In this document: positions 42,338-51,088 of the stretch, piece by piece
Layout of the letters: each line of letters begins with the position of its first letter
Numbering within the stretch: the stretch's first letter is position 1
Source of the DNA: Brevibacillus sedimenti
Lineage (GTDB): Bacteria > Bacillota > Bacilli > Brevibacillales > Brevibacillaceae
Direction of reading: 5' to 3'
Assembly (NCBI RefSeq): GCF_020923495.1
Contig: NZ_CP064048.1
Coordinates: forward strand, 1,738,501-1,802,500
Length of the DNA stretch: 64,000 bases
The notes under the pieces: generated by a model
What the model was told of the DNA's origin: nothing
Database searches by the model: none
The model's input: only the letters and a program-made list of their open reading frames with translations
Translations under genes and position numbers: made by a program

Positions 42338-44284
42338 TTAGGAAGCGATCTGAATCTGCTGATTTTCCTTGCGCCCCCTGAAGTAGGAGAGACCAAACAC
42401 GAGCGCCAGCAGGGCGAAACCTGACAAGTCGGTGGCAAGTCCGGGCATTACGGCCAAAACGCCGCCTGAGACAGCCAGGATACGCTCCAGCGGATTCAGC
42501 TTCGACATCCAGAAGCCGATCAGACCGGCGCCAACGCCAATCATGCCGAGCGTGGAGGTGATCAACACCCACACCGATTCCCAAAACGTGGTGTCGATCA
42601 ACAGCAACTGCGGCGACAGGACGAAGATGTAGGGCGCCATAAAGGCTGCGATGGACAGCCTCGTTGATTCCACCCCAGTCTGGATCGGTTTTGATTTGGC
42701 GATACCGGCCGCAGCGAACGCCGCCAACGCAACTGGCGGGGTAATGTCGGCAATAATCCCGAAGTAGAAGGTGAACATGTGCGCGGCGATGTCCGGCACA
42801 CCCATCTGGATGAGGGCGGGAGCGGCAATCGTCGATGTAATGATGTAGTTGGCCGTGGTCGGTGTGCCCATCCCCAGGATCAGCGACGCGATCATGGTGA
42901 AGAACAGGGTGAGAAACAGAATGCCGCCCGCCAGGTCAATCAAGCCGTTGGCCAGCTTCAGCCCGATGCCGGTCAGCGTGACCATCCCGACGATAATGCC
43001 GGCGCAGGCCGTTGCCGCCACCACGCCCAGAGCGGTGCGGGCGCCGGAAGCGAACGCTTCCAGGATGTCCGCGAGCGACATGCGCGTCTCTTTGCGGAAC
43101 GCGCCGACGACGACCGTGGACGCGATTCCGATGATCGCGGAGCGCTCTGCCGAGACGCCCATCATCAGCACGACGATGATCACCAGAATCGGCAGCAGCA
43201 GATACAGCTTCTTCAGCACCTCTTTTTTGTCCGGCAGCTCTTCCGGGGTCAGGCCGCGCAGCCCAAGGCGCTTGGCTTCGAAGTGCGTCATGATCCAGAC
43301 GCCGGTGAAGAACAGGATGGCCGGCAGCGCAGCCGATTTGGCGATCTCCATGTACGGAACGTTGATGAACTCCGCCATCAGGAAGGCGGCGGCGCCCATG
43401 ACCGGCGGCATGATCTGTCCGCCGGTGGAAGACGACGCTTCGACGGCGGCGGCAAACTCGGAGCGGTAGCCCAGGCGTTTCATCATCGGAATGGTAAAGG
43501 CGCCGGACGTCACCACGTTGGCGACGGAGCTTCCGCTGATCGTTCCCTGCAGGGCGCTGGAGAAGACGGCCACCTTTGCCGGTCCGCCAATGCGGCGTCC
43601 GGCGATCACGAGCGACAAATCGTTAAAGTATTCGCCCACGCCGGTCTTTTCCAGGAAGGCGCCAAACAGGATGAAGAGAAAGATGAACGTGGACGACACC
43701 CCGAGCGGCGTGCCGAGAATCCCTTCCAGCGTGTAGAAGGAATGGCCGATGATCCGGCTGATGTCGCTGCCGCGGTGCTCCAAAAAGCCGGGCATGTACG
43801 GGCCGAAGTACGTGTACAGCAAAAAGAGGGAGGCGATGATGGTGATGGGCAGGCCCACGACGCGGCGGGCCCCCTCCAGCACCAGGAGAATCGCCGCGCC
43901 TCCGATCACCAGGTCGAGCGTGGTGTAGTTCCCCGTACGCATCACCAGCCCGTCGTAATCGAAAACCCAGTAGAGCGACACCAGGACGGCGACGATGGAC
44001 AGGATGATGTTGACGATTCCCACCTTGCCGCTATTTCTCCCTTTCGAGCGGCCGGCGTAGAGCAGATAGACCAGTCCCAGGCCAAACGCCAGGTGGATGG
44101 GGCGGTGAATCTGCGGCGGCAGCGTCAGGAAGAGCGTGCTGACCAGTTGGTAGACGGAAAACAGAACCAGCAGGACAAAGGTGATCCACTTCATCGGCCC
44201 GGTCAGTTGACGCACGGCGGATTCCTTGTCGTACTGCGCAATCAACTGTTCCATTTCCTGTTGACTCATCTGTTGCGTGCTCAT
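42338..44284 (-). CDS. TRAP transporter fused permease (DctQM type)
   Basis: The 648-residue membrane protein has about sixteen hydrophobic segments. The N-terminal quarter is DctQ-like (small subunit) and the rest is DctM-like, with signatures SALQGTISGSSVANVVTSGAFTIPMMKR, GGQIMPPVMGAAAF and LGMGTPTTANYIITSTIAAPAL. Together with the TAXI binding protein it forms a secondary transporter driven by an ion gradient for organic anions or amino acids. It is the last gene of an operon with the binding protein and a DUF1850 gene. The substrate is not shown; glutamate or glutamine is suggested by the GlnK/GlnL-like genes nearby. Confidence 0.92.
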   Translation of the reverse strand: MSTQQMSQQEMEQLIAQYDKESAVRQLTGPMKWITFVLLVLFSVYQLVSTLFLTLPPQIHRPIHLAFGLGLVYLLYAGRSKGRNSGKVGIVNIILSIVAVLVSLYWVFDYDGLVMRTGNYTTLDLVIGGAAILLVLEGARRVVGLPITIIASLFLLYTYFGPYMPGFLEHRGSDISRIIGHSFYTLEGILGTPLGVSSTFIFLFILFGAFLEKTGVGEYFNDLSLVIAGRRIGGPAKVAVFSSALQGTISGSSVANVVTSGAFTIPMMKRLGYRSEFAAAVEASSSTGGQIMPPVMGAAAFLMAEFINVPYMEIAKSAALPAILFFTGVWIMTHFEAKRLGLRGLTPEELPDKKEVLKKLYLLLPILVIIVVLMMGVSAERSAIIGIASTVVVGAFRKETRMSLADILEAFASGARTALGVVAATACAGIIVGMVTLTGIGLKLANGLIDLAGGILFLTLFFTMIASLILGMGTPTTANYIITSTIAAPALIQMGVPDIAAHMFTFYFGIIADITPPVALAAFAAAGIAKSKPIQTGVESTRLSIAAFMAPYIFVLSPQLLLIDTTFWESVWVLITSTLGMIGVGAGLIGFWMSKLNPLERILAVSGGVLAVMPGLATDLSGFALLALVFGLSYFRGRKENQQIQIAS

Positions 44285-44815
44285 CTAGTACCCTCCAATC
44301 GCTTGCAAAATGGAACGCTTCTCCACCCGGACAGTGACCGCCGCGCCGGGATTGTCCACGTCGGCGAGCGGGATTTCCCGTCCGGCGAAAAGCAGTGTAT
44401 GACGAGCCCTCACCTGTCCGATAAACAGATGGAGGGCGGGGAAGGTGCGGTGCATGTTGACGATGCGAAACAGACCGTTACGGCTGATCAGTTGTTCACC
44501 GGGAGCCAGTTGGCTTTCCATGCCGATCCCGTAATCCTGAAAGGTCAGTTCGGATAAAATAATCTGCCCGTTTCGGACGCGGTACGTCTCCACCACGGGC
44601 GTGCGGTTGATGGAATGAGTCCAGCGTATGGCAAATGTGCCGTTTTCGGCGATTCGGCCGCTCCACACCAGCCGGTTTGTCTCCGTGTCACGGATGACCA
44701 GAGCGGGGAACACGGGGATGAGAGCCGCCAGAATCACAGCGGTCAGAAGAAGGAAGGAGAAAAGGCGGAACGACGTCCGCCCTTTCCCGGTTCCTGCCTG
44801 TTTGCGCAGAAACAT
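44285..44815 (-). CDS. DUF1850 protein of a TAXI-TRAP operon
   Basis: The 176-residue product has an N-terminal membrane segment (about residues 18-40) and a beta-rich outer domain (FAIRWTHSINRTPVVETYRV, ELTFQDYGIGMES, PALHLFIGQV) that matches DUF1850. Such proteins occur between TAXI binding proteins and fused TRAP permeases, so an accessory role in transport is likely. The gene lies 6 bp after the binding-protein gene and abuts the permease start. Confidence 0.8.
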   Translation of the reverse strand: MFLRKQAGTGKGRTSFRLFSFLLLTAVILAALIPVFPALVIRDTETNRLVWSGRIAENGTFAIRWTHSINRTPVVETYRVRNGQIILSELTFQDYGIGMESQLAPGEQLISRNGLFRIVNMHRTFPALHLFIGQVRARHTLLFAGREIPLADVDNPGAAVTVRVEKRSILQAIGGY

Positions 44816-44821
44816 GGGGTC

Positions 44822-45832
44822 TTACTGTACGCCTTTTTCGTCAAAGAACTTTTTCGCGCCCGGATGTACCGGCAGGCTGACGCCTTTCAGCGCGTCTTCG
44901 ATCTTGATTTCCTTTGCCTTGGCGTGCCCCAGTTTGTCCGTGTTCTCAAAGATCGCCTTGGTCACCTTGTACACCAGGTCTTCGCTCAGGCCGGAGCGGA
45001 CGATGAGCATCGACTTGACGGAGACGGTGTTGATATCTTCCTGTACGGTCTGGTAGGTGTTGGCCGGGATCGTCGTTTTTACGTAGAACGGATACTTCTG
45101 GATCAGCGCGTCAATCTTGTCCGCGTCAACCGGAATGATCTTTACGCCTGTAGTGGCGGCCAACTCGGTGATGGCCGCGGTCGGCGTGCCGGCCGTCTGG
45201 AACGCGGCGTCCAACTGGCCGTCCTGAATGGCTTTCGCGGAGTCGGCAAACGAGAGGCGCTGCAGCTTCAGATCGTCAAAAGTCAGGCCGTACGCCTCCA
45301 GGATTTGCTGGGCGTTCATTTCCGTTCCGCTGCCCGGAGAGCCGACGGAGACGCGCTTGCCTTTCAGGTCGGCGACGCTCTTGATGTTGCTGTCTTTGGA
45401 GACGACGATCTGAATGGTCTCGTTGTAGAGGGCGCCCATCGCCTGGAACGAATCGATTTTGCCGTCTTGCGCGAACATGTTGGTGCCTTTGCTTGCGTAC
45501 TCGGCGATGTCGTTTTGGATGAAAGCAATATCGGCTTGATTGTCGCGGATGAGGCGGACGTTTTCTGCCGAAGCGCCGGTTGCTGTCGCTGTTGCCGTTA
45601 TCCCGGTGTTTTTCTTGATGAGATCAGCCATGCCCCCGCCAAGCGGATAGTAGGTGCCGCCGGTGCCGCCGGTCGCGATGATCAGTTGGCTCGGATCGCT
45701 GCTGCCGCCGCCGGCATTGCCGCCCTGGCCGCCCTGGCCCCCTTGCGCATTGTTCCCGCCGCCGCCACATGCCGTCACGAGCGACATCGTGACGAGCAGC
45801 GTCAGAGAGAGAAGCAGACTGCGTTTTTTCAT
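44822..45832 (-). CDS. TAXI-family TRAP transporter solute-binding lipoprotein
   Basis: The 336-residue protein has a lipoprotein signal (LVTAC, Cys22), a Gly/Gln/Asn-rich linker, then a TAXI-type binding domain (IIATGGTGGTYYPLGGGMADLI, TATGASAENVRLI, VGSPGSGTEMNAQQILEAYGL). It captures the substrate outside the cell and passes it to the fused permease. Known TAXI proteins bind glutamate or glutamine in some bacteria. It is the first gene of its operon. Confidence 0.92.
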   Translation of the reverse strand: MKKRSLLLSLTLLVTMSLVTACGGGGNNAQGGQGGQGGNAGGGSSDPSQLIIATGGTGGTYYPLGGGMADLIKKNTGITATATATGASAENVRLIRDNQADIAFIQNDIAEYASKGTNMFAQDGKIDSFQAMGALYNETIQIVVSKDSNIKSVADLKGKRVSVGSPGSGTEMNAQQILEAYGLTFDDLKLQRLSFADSAKAIQDGQLDAAFQTAGTPTAAITELAATTGVKIIPVDADKIDALIQKYPFYVKTTIPANTYQTVQEDINTVSVKSMLIVRSGLSEDLVYKVTKAIFENTDKLGHAKAKEIKIEDALKGVSLPVHPGAKKFFDEKGVQ

Positions 45833-46010
45833 GAAAATTCCCCCTTATGTAAATAGTCATTCATATCTTATAGTACCCTTTTTTCGCAATAATACAATAA
45901 TTTTGCGGGAATGAAGGGACTATTCTACCCGTCAGTGTAAGCGCCTATCTACAAAAAACTACAAAAATCTATGCAAAATTATAGTAAAATAAAATAATGT
46001 CGAAACCTTC

Positions 46011-47318
46011 TTGAAACGAAAGCGGAAACCAATGAGAGAAAGCGTATACATTCTGATGCTGATGCTGATTGCCGTGCCGATCGCAGGCGAGTTGAAATTT
46101 CACCCGTTTCAGGACGATTTTCGCGTGAGTTTCGGCACGACCGCCTTTTTCTTTTTCCTGTTGTGGCTGCGCAAGATCCCGGCGTATGTGAGCGGAGTGC
46201 TGACCGGCTGCCTGGTGGTGCTGTTCCGGGTGGCGCTGGACTGGTCGGTGTCCGAGCGATTTGATCTGTTCGCCTCCATCCACATGCACCTGCCCGCCTT
46301 TTTCTTTTACGTGACGTATTTCTGTCTCTTCTCGCTGTTCCGCGTCAACGAGCGGCATCACCGGCCGCTTTTGGTCGGCGGGCTGGCGACACTGGCGGAG
46401 ATAGGGGGCAATTTGGTGGAGCTCTTGTTTCGCGCGTCGTCGTGGGAGGCGGTGCTTCAGCTTTCGGTGATCTGGCCGGTGTCGGCGATCGCGCTGATTC
46501 GCAGCTTTTTCGTGCTCAGCTTTTTCAACGTGATCCAGCTCCGTCAGGCGAAGTGGATGGAGGAGCAGCAGCGCATCCGCAGCGAGCGCATGCTGATGCT
46601 GATCGCCAGCCTGTACGAGGAGTCGGTTCATCTGAAAAAAACCTTGCGGCAGGTGGAGGAGATCACGCGGGAGTGTTACGATCTGTACCGCCGAATGAAG
46701 GACAGCGCCCGCGACGAGAACGGCGAGGCCTTCGCCCGGCAGGCGCTGCGCATCGCCGGGCAGGTGCACGAGGTGAAAAAGGACAACCAGCGGATTTACG
46801 CCGGTCTGTCCAAGCTGATTTCCGACGAAAACGCCAAGGACTACCTGCCGCTGGGAGAACTGATCCGCATCATCGTCCGCGCCAACGAAAAGTACGCCCG
46901 CCTGCTGGGCAAGGACATTCGCTTTGAGGCTCGCGTGGACGCGCCCGAACTGCCCTGCCACATCTACACGACCCTGTCGTTGGTGAACAACCTCGTCGCC
47001 AACGCCGTGGAAGCGATCCGGGAGCGCGGTACGGTTGCCGTCTCCGCCGCTTTGGACGAGAGGCAGGAGTGGCTGCGGTTTGCGGTCGGCGACGACGGAC
47101 CGGGAATCGCCGTCAAGGACAAGGAACTGCTGTTCAAGCCCGGGTTTACCACCAAGTTCGACGTGTCGGGCCAACCGTCCACCGGGATCGGGCTTTCGTA
47201 TGTCAGGGAAGTGGCGGAAACCCTGCAGGGGCACGTCGAGATCTGCGAAAACACGGACGGGTACGCCGCTGTCTTCATCATTCGCCTGCCGGTCGCCCAT
47301 CTTGTGCAGAAAGGATGA
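46011..47318 (+). CDS. GlnK/YcbA-like membrane sensor histidine kinase
   Basis: The 435-residue protein has six or so N-terminal membrane helices (residues 10-185), a coiled-coil dimerisation region (about 185-280, LRQVEEITRECYDLYRRMK), and a GHKL ATPase domain (about 310-425, NNLVANAVEAI, DDGPGIAVKD, STGIGLSYVREV). This layout fits B. subtilis GlnK (YcbA), which senses glutamine and controls a glutaminase and glutamine transporter. The start is uncertain: TTG 46011 or ATG 46032, neither with a strong site. The regulator gene follows by 4 bp. It is divergent from the TRAP operon. Confidence 0.82.
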   Translation: MKRKRKPMRESVYILMLMLIAVPIAGELKFHPFQDDFRVSFGTTAFFFFLLWLRKIPAYVSGVLTGCLVVLFRVALDWSVSERFDLFASIHMHLPAFFFYVTYFCLFSLFRVNERHHRPLLVGGLATLAEIGGNLVELLFRASSWEAVLQLSVIWPVSAIALIRSFFVLSFFNVIQLRQAKWMEEQQRIRSERMLMLIASLYEESVHLKKTLRQVEEITRECYDLYRRMKDSARDENGEAFARQALRIAGQVHEVKKDNQRIYAGLSKLISDENAKDYLPLGELIRIIVRANEKYARLLGKDIRFEARVDAPELPCHIYTTLSLVNNLVANAVEAIRERGTVAVSAALDERQEWLRFAVGDDGPGIAVKDKELLFKPGFTTKFDVSGQPSTGIGLSYVREVAETLQGHVEICENTDGYAAVFIIRLPVAHLVQKG

Positions 47319-47322
47319 TGAC

Positions 47323-48243
47323 ATGCGCTATTTTATTGTGGATGACGATCCGGCCATCCGTTCGATGCTGGCTCACATCATCGAGGACGCCGATCTGGGG
47401 GAAGTGGCCGGAGAGGCGGAGGACGGTTCGCGGATCGACAAAAACTACCTGGAACTGAAGGGAGTCGACATCCTGCTGATCGACCTGTTGATGCCGAACC
47501 GCGACGGGATTGAGACGGTTCGCCACTTGTCCGGCTTTTCCGGCCGCGTCGTCATGATTTCGCAGGTTGAATCCAAGGACATGATCGCGGAAGCGTACTC
47601 CCAGGGCATCGAATACTACATCACCAAGCCAATCAACCGACTGGAGGTGATCAGCGTCCTGCAAAAGGTGCGGGAGCGCATCCTGCTGCAGCGCTCCATC
47701 GAGGGCATCCAGCGATCGCTCAGTGTCTTGACCCAAGGCGCGGGCGGCGAGCGAAAAGAGCAGCCAGTGCCGGACAGGACGATCCGCACGGCGGGCAAAT
47801 TCCTGCTGACGGAATTGGGGATGATCGGGGAAAGCGGCAGCAAGGATTTGCTGGACATGCTGGACTACCTCTACCGGATGGAAAAAGAAGAAGCCGGCGA
47901 TTACAAGTTTCCCGCCCTGAAAGACATCTTTGCCAGCGTGGCTGCGGAGAAATTGGGCTGGCAGGCGGCGGCCGCCGACGTGCAAAAAGAGGTAAAGGCT
48001 GCGGAACAGCGGGTGCGCCGGGCAATCTATCAGGCGCTGACCCACCTCGCGTCACTCGGGTTGACCGACTACGCCCACCCGAAGTTTGAAAGCTACGCGA
48101 CTACCTTTTTTGACTTTACCGAAGTGCGCAAACGGATGAAGGAGTTGGAGACCCATATCGAACCGGCTCCGTCGTCCATCCGGATCAACGCAAAAAAATT
48201 CATCCTGGTGCTGTATCTGGAGGCCAAACGGCTGATCGGATAG
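47323..48243 (+). CDS. GlnL/YcbB-like response regulator
   Basis: The 306-residue protein has an N-terminal receiver domain (acidic DDD at 7-9, Asp54 in LLIDLLMPNRDG, Lys in YITKPINRL) and a C-terminal YcbB-type DNA-binding domain that contains SYATTFFDFTEVRKRM. It pairs with the kinase upstream as in B. subtilis GlnK-GlnL. AGAAAGGATGATG lies before the ATG. The likely target is the TRAP operon across the 178-bp divergent gap, but no binding site was fixed. Confidence 0.85.
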   Translation: MRYFIVDDDPAIRSMLAHIIEDADLGEVAGEAEDGSRIDKNYLELKGVDILLIDLLMPNRDGIETVRHLSGFSGRVVMISQVESKDMIAEAYSQGIEYYITKPINRLEVISVLQKVRERILLQRSIEGIQRSLSVLTQGAGGERKEQPVPDRTIRTAGKFLLTELGMIGESGSKDLLDMLDYLYRMEKEEAGDYKFPALKDIFASVAAEKLGWQAAAADVQKEVKAAEQRVRRAIYQALTHLASLGLTDYAHPKFESYATTFFDFTEVRKRMKELETHIEPAPSSIRINAKKFILVLYLEAKRLIG

Positions 48244-48421
48244 TTTGCTGTTCCCCGCATGGCGTTCTTTCCTCCGTCCATTCTTCCGTCCATGCCTGGT
48301 GGCAGAAGGTGTTCCCCTTCTTTTCGGAAGGTGTGAAGAAATTGGCACGCACGCGGCAACAATGAGGAGAAGAGAGGGTATTTGTGGTAAGATAGTGCTA
48401 TGTGTATAAGGAGGGAATGAC

Positions 48422-49477
48422 GTGAGGGAACTACGACATCCGTGGCAGCTGTTGTACAGGATCTACCGTCATGTTCGTCCTGTGCTGGAACGGGAGTTTG
48501 CCGCCTGGTACCGGCGGGCGCAGGCGATTCCGGACCCGGAACTCCGCAAGCAGGCGCTGTCCAGCATGGAGACCAAGAAATTCCACTGCGAGGGCGGGTC
48601 CGTCTACGCCGCTCAGGTGGTCCCTCACGTTGAGGTCGTCGTACCGCTCATCGTAGCCTACCAAACGATCAGCGATTACCTGGACAATCTCTGCGACCGC
48701 AGCACGTCGCTCGATCCCGAAGACTTCCGGCAGCTTCATCTGTCCATGCAGGACGCCTTGACACCCGGTGCTCCGTTGCAGGATTACTACCGGTTTCACA
48801 AGGAAAAGGACGACGGGGGTTTTTTGGCCGACCTCGTGCTGACCAGCCAGCGCCATGCCCGGCAGCTTCCCGGCTACAGCAAAATCATGCCGCGCGTGCT
48901 GGAACTGTCCCGCCTTTACAGCGACCTGCAGGTGTACAAGCACATCGCTCCCGATCAGCGGGAGAAACAACTGCTCGCCTGGTGGGACGAGCACAAGGAG
49001 CGGCACCGGGATCTGTACTGGCAGGAGTTTGCCGCCGTTACCGGATCGACCATCGGCATCTTTGCCCTGTTTTGCCTGGCGACAGAGCCGCACGTCCCGG
49101 ACGAAGAGATCGAGGCGGTCACCGCGGCTTACTTTCCATGGGTGTGCGGGCTGCACATCCTGCTGGATTACCTGATCGATCTGGAAGAGGATCGCTTGGG
49201 CGGCGATCTCAATTTTGTCAGCTATTACGCCTCGGAGCAGGAAGCGACGGAGCGGATGCGGTACTTTATACAACAAGCAAAGGCAAGCGTCGACCACTTG
49301 CCCAATCCTGCGTTTCACCGTATGATCGTAGACGGCTTGGTCGCCTTTTACCTCGCCGATCGCAAGGTAAACCGGAGCCAGCCGCACATTTACACCATTG
49401 CCAGAGAGCTGTTGAAACAGGCCAAGGGGTTTACGTCCGTGCTGTTTTACGTGAACAGCCTGCTCGTTCGGCGTTGA
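48422..49477 (+). CDS. ytpB: Tetraprenyl-beta-curcumene synthase (YtpB family)
   Basis: The 351-residue protein matches YtpB, which converts all-trans-heptaprenyl diphosphate to tetraprenyl-beta-curcumene, the precursor of sesquarterpenes (baciterpenols) in Bacillus. Aspartate-rich segments DYLDNLCDR (residues 85-93) and DYLIDLEEDRLGGDLNF fit the metal-diphosphate sites. It differs from normal class I terpene synthases. The GTG start has AAGGAGG at 8 bp. No squalene-hopene cyclase-like gene is adjacent. Confidence 0.9.
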   Translation: MRELRHPWQLLYRIYRHVRPVLEREFAAWYRRAQAIPDPELRKQALSSMETKKFHCEGGSVYAAQVVPHVEVVVPLIVAYQTISDYLDNLCDRSTSLDPEDFRQLHLSMQDALTPGAPLQDYYRFHKEKDDGGFLADLVLTSQRHARQLPGYSKIMPRVLELSRLYSDLQVYKHIAPDQREKQLLAWWDEHKERHRDLYWQEFAAVTGSTIGIFALFCLATEPHVPDEEIEAVTAAYFPWVCGLHILLDYLIDLEEDRLGGDLNFVSYYASEQEATERMRYFIQQAKASVDHLPNPAFHRMIVDGLVAFYLADRKVNRSQPHIYTIARELLKQAKGFTSVLFYVNSLLVRR

Positions 49478-49487
49478 GGCCATAGGG

Positions 49488-49661
49488 TCAGCGCATGTGT
49501 TTGCGCTTGTAGGTAAAGCCGAGTCCCATCAGGACGATCGCTCCGACGATTCCGACCACCACGCCGAGCCAACTGCGTTCACCGATGGCCACGCCTACTC
49601 CGATGAAGCACGCGGCCACGGCAAGTGCCAACGCCAATGTAATCCATTGATAACGACTCAT
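49488..49661 (-). CDS. DUF5325/YlaF-like small membrane protein
   Basis: The 57-residue product has two membrane helices (about residues 6-26 and 32-50) with the conserved link VAIGERSWLGVVVGIVGAIVLMGLGF and a basic end YKRKHMR. It matches the small YlaF/DUF5325 family of Bacillales; the function is unknown. AGGAGG lies 10 bp before the ATG. It is convergent with ytpB, with only 10 bp between the two stops. Confidence 0.72.
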   Translation of the reverse strand: MSRYQWITLALALAVAACFIGVGVAIGERSWLGVVVGIVGAIVLMGLGFTYKRKHMR

Positions 49662-49780
49662 GGGTTCTGTAACCTCCTATCTGTCAATGTTCCCATTATA
49701 CCTCATTTTCCGTGAAAACGATCGCGTGAGTCTTTCCGGAAAAGCCGGCAAATTTTTGTGTGAAGTGGTGGAGACTGCAG

Positions 49781-50401
49781 ATGGAATGCATCTTGCAAAT
49801 TCGAAAAGGCAAGCAATTATTTGAAGGCAGCGTTATCTATGAAGAGGGCGACCTCATCGAGGCTGTCTTTCCCGACCAGGTGGACGTGACGGTGGGGGAC
49901 CAACTGCCTTGTGTGCGAACCAGCGACTACGACACCATCAACAATTTTGAAGCGGTGGTGCTGGCAAAAGAACGCAATCGTCTCTTTCTGTTCCACTCGC
50001 CGACCGTCATGGAATTTCGCGAGCAGCGCCGTCGATATCCGCGGTTTGACATGGACGTCCAGGGATGGGTCCAGTATCAGTCCGTCGATTCCGCCGCGCC
50101 CAATGCCTTTTTCTATCAAAAGGTGAATCTCGTCAACCTGAGTCTGGGGGGATTGGCGATCCGCGCCAACAAGCCCGTTCCCGACGAACGGAAGCTGTGC
50201 TTCTACGTGGAGCTGTACGGCCGCAATCGCGCCGATGGCATCGTTCAGGCTGACCTGCAGGTGATCCACGAGCGTGTCGAGGGACCGCATTACTTCTACG
50301 GCTGCAAAATTGTCGGCATTGGCTCCAGATATTTTCACACGTTGCGCAAATACCTGCTGCAGCGGCAGTTGGCAGAACGGAGGGTGGCTCAACCGGAATA
50401 G
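49781..50401 (+). CDS. PilZ-domain protein with YcgR-like N-terminal domain
   Basis: The 206-residue protein has an N-terminal beta domain (residues 1-78) and a PilZ domain (about 80-200). RRRYPR (83-88) and NLSLGG (119-124) are the two parts of the PilZ motif that bind cyclic di-GMP. In Bacillus, YpfA/DgrA of this layout slows flagellar motors when cyclic di-GMP is high, so it could act on MotA/MotB encoded at 5.9-7.5 kb. The ATG at 49781 has GGAG at 8 bp. Confidence 0.85.
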   Translation: MECILQIRKGKQLFEGSVIYEEGDLIEAVFPDQVDVTVGDQLPCVRTSDYDTINNFEAVVLAKERNRLFLFHSPTVMEFREQRRRYPRFDMDVQGWVQYQSVDSAAPNAFFYQKVNLVNLSLGGLAIRANKPVPDERKLCFYVELYGRNRADGIVQADLQVIHERVEGPHYFYGCKIVGIGSRYFHTLRKYLLQRQLAERRVAQPE

Positions 50402-50503
50402 CGGAATGCAAATTGGTTCTGACAGGGAACCAATTTTTTTCTGTTCTGCTTGAAAGAGAAGGTTAGGGGGCCGGCGCCCCTCATGGGAACGCCGGTCCGC
50501 TTG

Positions 50504-50707
50504 TCAACGGCTTTGACGAGACTTGCCATCTGCACCAAAGACATGCCGGAGCATGGTGTACCGGACAGCAGAGACGCTGCGGAACACGAAGGCAACGTGA
50601 TCCTCGTGCGGCTCCAGATGGTAACGCGTAATGCCGTGGCTGGTCAACACCCGGATGAAGTGCACCGCGTCCTGGAGACGAACGGCAAAGTACAGATGCT
50701 TCGTCAT
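50504..50707 (-). CDS. Small protein of a tandem paralogous pair (second gene)
   Basis: The 67-residue product begins MTKHLYFAVRLQDAVHFI after a perfect AAAGGAGGTGAT site. Its segment DHVAFVFRSVSAVRYTMLRHVFGADG aligns with GYVALVFPELPARQYQLVFRTFGFDG of the gene upstream. I do not recognise the family. It is soluble and basic. Confidence 0.65.
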   Translation of the reverse strand: MTKHLYFAVRLQDAVHFIRVLTSHGITRYHLEPHEDHVAFVFRSVSAVRYTMLRHVFGADGKSRQSR

Positions 50708-50738
50708 GGCAATCACCTCCTTTCCGAGAGAGAGGTCA

Positions 50739-50960
50739 TTACACATGCGGATACGGAAGGCCGTCAAAGCCGAATGTCCGGAAAACAAGTTGGTATTGGC
50801 GTGCGGGCAACTCCGGAAACACCAGGGCTACGTAGCCGTCTGGGATGCTGATGATGCGGTGTGTCTCTTCCAGCACAAACGGAATCCGCAGGCGGATCAA
50901 TTTGCGCGTATAGCGGGGAAGACGACTTTTCCGCACCAAGTAGAAGCAGGAATGCACCAT
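50739..50960 (-). CDS. Small protein of a tandem paralogous pair (first gene)
   Basis: The 73-residue product (MVHSCFYLVRKSRLPRYTRKLIRL) shares the YVALVF and FG-DG core with the gene 31 bp downstream. GGAAGGAG lies 8 bp before the ATG. Both genes are on the same strand and divergent from the sugar dehydrogenase gene. Function unknown; no membrane or signal segment. Confidence 0.6.
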   Translation of the reverse strand: MVHSCFYLVRKSRLPRYTRKLIRLRIPFVLEETHRIISIPDGYVALVFPELPARQYQLVFRTFGFDGLPYPHV

Positions 50961-51088
50961 GAATCACGCTCCTTCCGAAAGGGAGCGTAGCAGAAAAGGC
51001 TGGAAAAAAGTATAAAAAGCCTGCGGGAGTTTTGTTCAGGAGGCGAAATGACCAAACTGACTGAGAAGATGGCTGTCGGAGGGATGAG

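Noticed and set aside
42779-44557. A 592-codon open frame on the plus strand opposite the TRAP permease
   Set aside because: It is the antisense of a clear membrane protein, rich in His, Arg, Gln and Asp as expected from GC-rich third positions, and shows no family motif. The same holds for other long antisense frames such as 24893-26494, 32626-34461, 20425-21594 and 14399-16030.
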